This document shows, one piece after another, positions 62,123-64,000 of a stretch of 64,000 bases of DNA. The number at the start of each line of letters is the position of its first letter. Positions within the stretch are counted from its first letter, which is position 1. A program made the position numbers and the translations under genes. The notes under the pieces were generated by a model. It worked only from the letters and a program-made list of their open reading frames with translations, made no database searches and had not been told where the DNA came from. The stretch is from Chitinophagales bacterium (GTDB lineage Bacteria > Bacteroidota > Bacteroidia > Chitinophagales > Saprospiraceae). The DNA lies in contig JAFLBO010000020.1 in the NCBI GenBank assembly GCA_017303475.1, positions 1 to 64,000 of the forward strand. Direction: 5' to 3'.

Positions 62123-63697
62123 TCAATCCGCGTAGGATCTGCGTGCTGCCCCCAGTCCGGGGAATAGTTCCGGCAGCTCACCTTTATGTCCCCAGCGGCG
62201 ATTGAGGTGCCTGGCAATGGCCCGGATCAGATGTTCGTAAGGTACAATTTCCAGTTCATGGGCCTGATTGCTGAGTTGAAGCGGCGCAGCACGCAGTTCG
62301 GCCAGGTAGGGTTCTGCCCGTGAGAGGAAACGATCGCGGTCGTAATGGTAGCGGGAAAGTATGGTGAGCATTTTGATAAACAACTGGGAGCGATGCGTTT
62401 CTTCGCTATTGCGCAGGTAACGCTCGCGGTATTTTTCCAGGGCAGCAATACGGTCCCACATTTCATCATCCCTTTCTTCTACAAAAAGCAGCAGTACCTC
62501 GGCAGCGAGTACGGCAATATTCATCCCCATTTTATCCTGCGCAAGGTCCTTTATTTCATTCCGGAATTTGCGACTTTTCACCTTGGGAAGGTGGTTTTCC
62601 GGGATGCTTACGCCGGTTAGTTGTTGAATAATAAACAAATATGCGCCCATAACATGCCAGGTTTCCCGTTGGGCTTCACGCAGAACGGCAAAACGTTTAT
62701 GGTGCGTGGCCTGATACCAAACCGCAGCCGCACCAACATAATCCTGTTCGTGCATGCGCAGATAAAATCCCAATTCCAGGGTATTAAACCAGTTCACATT
62801 GCCCGGACTGCTATACTCAAGCGCCTGAGAAAAATGAAATCCACCAAGTTCATAGCGCCCCAGGTAAACGCAATTGGCAATTTCCAGGTAGTGAAAAACA
62901 TTCAGCGAATGCTGACAGGGGTAGGTCCTCGACGCGAAATAGGCAATGGCCTCTTCGTGCACTTTGGAGGCCTTCCGCATATCGCCCAGGATGGTAAGTT
63001 GATAAGATTTCAGGTGGTAGTAGCACACATGAAAACTATGCGATAATGCCACGCCAACAAAGGGTTCCAGATCTGTGAGAAACTCACCGGCTTTTTCGGC
63101 CAGACCTTTCTGGATACTTTTCTTTTTGGCATATGGTATTTTGACCAAATTGTAATACATCTGGGCTTTTTCCTCCAGCAAACGCCATTTGTTGTGGATT
63201 TCATAAAGCTCCAGGTAGTTGGTATATTCCTTTAAATCATCGCCGGCTACGGAGACGTAATCCATGAGCACTTTTGATGCTTCCACCACAAATTCCGGGC
63301 GGGCGTATTGCAGGCCCAGTTGCAGCAACTCCTCCGCCGCTTTTTTACCGGCGTTTTTACAAGCCAGCGGACCGGAGGATTTGGCCAGGGCCATCAGTTG
63401 AAAGCCGCGAATCCGACCTTGCGTGAGGTCGTCAGACACCGGTTTTTCTGCACCGATATGCAAAACCATTTGTTCCAGGCAGCGAAGCAGATCGCGGGCT
63501 ACCTGCCTGAATTTGGTACGCTCTCCTACCCTGGCTTTTTCAATAGCCTCTGCTTCTGTGCGAAAATGGTTGACCTGTATGGCATGAAAGAGTTTTAGCA
63601 CCTCTGTATTGTTCCTGGATAAAAATCCAAGCATGGCCTCGTGCTGCGGCATGGTTTGTTCTACCAGTGTAACTAATTCAATAAGTTCCTTTATCAT
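62123..63697 (-). CDS. helical protein of unknown function
   Basis: The start at 63697 gives 524 residues (MIKELIELVTLVEQTMPQHE). No signal peptide, membrane helix or named domain is evident. The text is rich in amphipathic helices and TPR-like spacing (HEEAIAYFASRTYPCQHSL, EIANCVYLGRYELGGFHF). It resembles, in style only, the protein at 21201-22604; both are large helical proteins without known partners. Sequence relation between the two would need a profile search. Confidence 0.72.
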   Translation of the reverse strand: MIKELIELVTLVEQTMPQHEAMLGFLSRNNTEVLKLFHAIQVNHFRTEAEAIEKARVGERTKFRQVARDLLRCLEQMVLHIGAEKPVSDDLTQGRIRGFQLMALAKSSGPLACKNAGKKAAEELLQLGLQYARPEFVVEASKVLMDYVSVAGDDLKEYTNYLELYEIHNKWRLLEEKAQMYYNLVKIPYAKKKSIQKGLAEKAGEFLTDLEPFVGVALSHSFHVCYYHLKSYQLTILGDMRKASKVHEEAIAYFASRTYPCQHSLNVFHYLEIANCVYLGRYELGGFHFSQALEYSSPGNVNWFNTLELGFYLRMHEQDYVGAAAVWYQATHHKRFAVLREAQRETWHVMGAYLFIIQQLTGVSIPENHLPKVKSRKFRNEIKDLAQDKMGMNIAVLAAEVLLLFVEERDDEMWDRIAALEKYRERYLRNSEETHRSQLFIKMLTILSRYHYDRDRFLSRAEPYLAELRAAPLQLSNQAHELEIVPYEHLIRAIARHLNRRWGHKGELPELFPGLGAARRSYAD

Positions 63698-64000
63698 ATC
63701 CAGAAGGTTTTGATGACGGGATAAAGGTGACCTTATTACTATCTGTAAAACTATAACACTTTTTGGCGTGTATTCCCCTGTTTGTTTGTGCTGTAGAATC
63801 CTCTCCGTACTGCAGTAACAGATCTCCGAGGTATCACAACACATATTTTAGTAACAGTTTACCCTTGCTTTTCCTCCTCTAAACCACTGAAAATCAAGGG
63901 CAAAACCCGACAAAACACTATTGATTTCCCCTTTTTTGCGAACATAAAAAACCGAAGCAATATCTTTTTAAAGCACTGTTATTCAACCACTTATACAATT
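63698..64000. other. gene-free end of the window
   Basis: No coding region is supported here. The upstream region of the preceding gene contains no clear TTG/TAnnTTTG pair on the minus strand. The last 100 bases are AT-rich and may belong to a promoter region for a gene beyond the window. Confidence 0.5.

Noticed and set aside
1..64000. Phage, defence or secondary-metabolite cluster
   Set aside because: No integrase, capsid, terminase, restriction, Cas or large synthase genes were seen.

Overview
The window looks like chromosomal DNA of a Bacteroidota bacterium, probably of the Saprospiria/Chitinophagia side. Grounds: a SusC/SusD pair, several proteins with type IX secretion (T9SS) C-terminal sorting domains, Bacteroidota-type promoters (TTG, about 20 bases, TAnnTTTG), few Shine-Dalgarno sites, an MbnP/MbnH-like set and a HYC_CC_PP-type protein. 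The assignment is inference; no rRNA is present. I see no phage, transposase, CRISPR array or known defence system.

Layout. 1-786: no gene, but a three-tier nested palindrome at 462-788. 787-18168 (all minus strand): a glycan-use locus with a propeller/LuxR regulator, two PF10091/GH144-type enzymes (one fused to an esterase-like domain), a six-repeat secreted protein with a T9SS tail, a GH3 beta-glucosidase, SusC and SusD. The enzyme mix fits beta-1,2-glucan use. 18178-22604: acpH, acetoacetyl-CoA synthetase, a helical unknown. 22774-27185: a T9SS adhesin-like protein of two base compositions and an NAD(P)-binding protein. 27495-30748: a metal-linked HMA / TonB receptor / HYC_CC_PP operon. 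30939-36327: hydroxyacyl-CoA dehydrogenase, HIT protein, lysoplasmalogenase, two related T9SS proteins. 36574-36847: tRNA-Leu and tRNA-Gly. 36998-43655: ppk1, mnmD, a DnaQ-like exonuclease, and two MbnP-like lipoproteins with one dihaem peroxidase-like enzyme. 43734-53460: secreted serine protease, four-helix-bundle protein, pepT, an Ala-rich helical protein, a 7TMR-DISM histidine kinase, a large FG-GAP/UnbV lipoprotein. 53461-64000: repeat-rich DNA around a frameshifted T9SS gene, then dadA, purA, an antitoxin-like small gene, priA and a helical unknown.

The most unusual feature is the intergenic DNA. Many gaps hold inverted-repeat elements whose arms are tandem 4-9 bp words (GGTGGAC, TGTTTGAG, GGTCATTT, TTTGAGGGG, ACTC, CACAGATTTC and others), often nested inside one another. 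Within a copy the arms match almost perfectly, while between copies the arm sequence differs. The elements touch or supply stop codons, lie against start codons and promoter elements, and in two cases appear inside reading frames (acetoacetyl-CoA synthetase, dadA). I found no protein in the window that obviously mobilises them.
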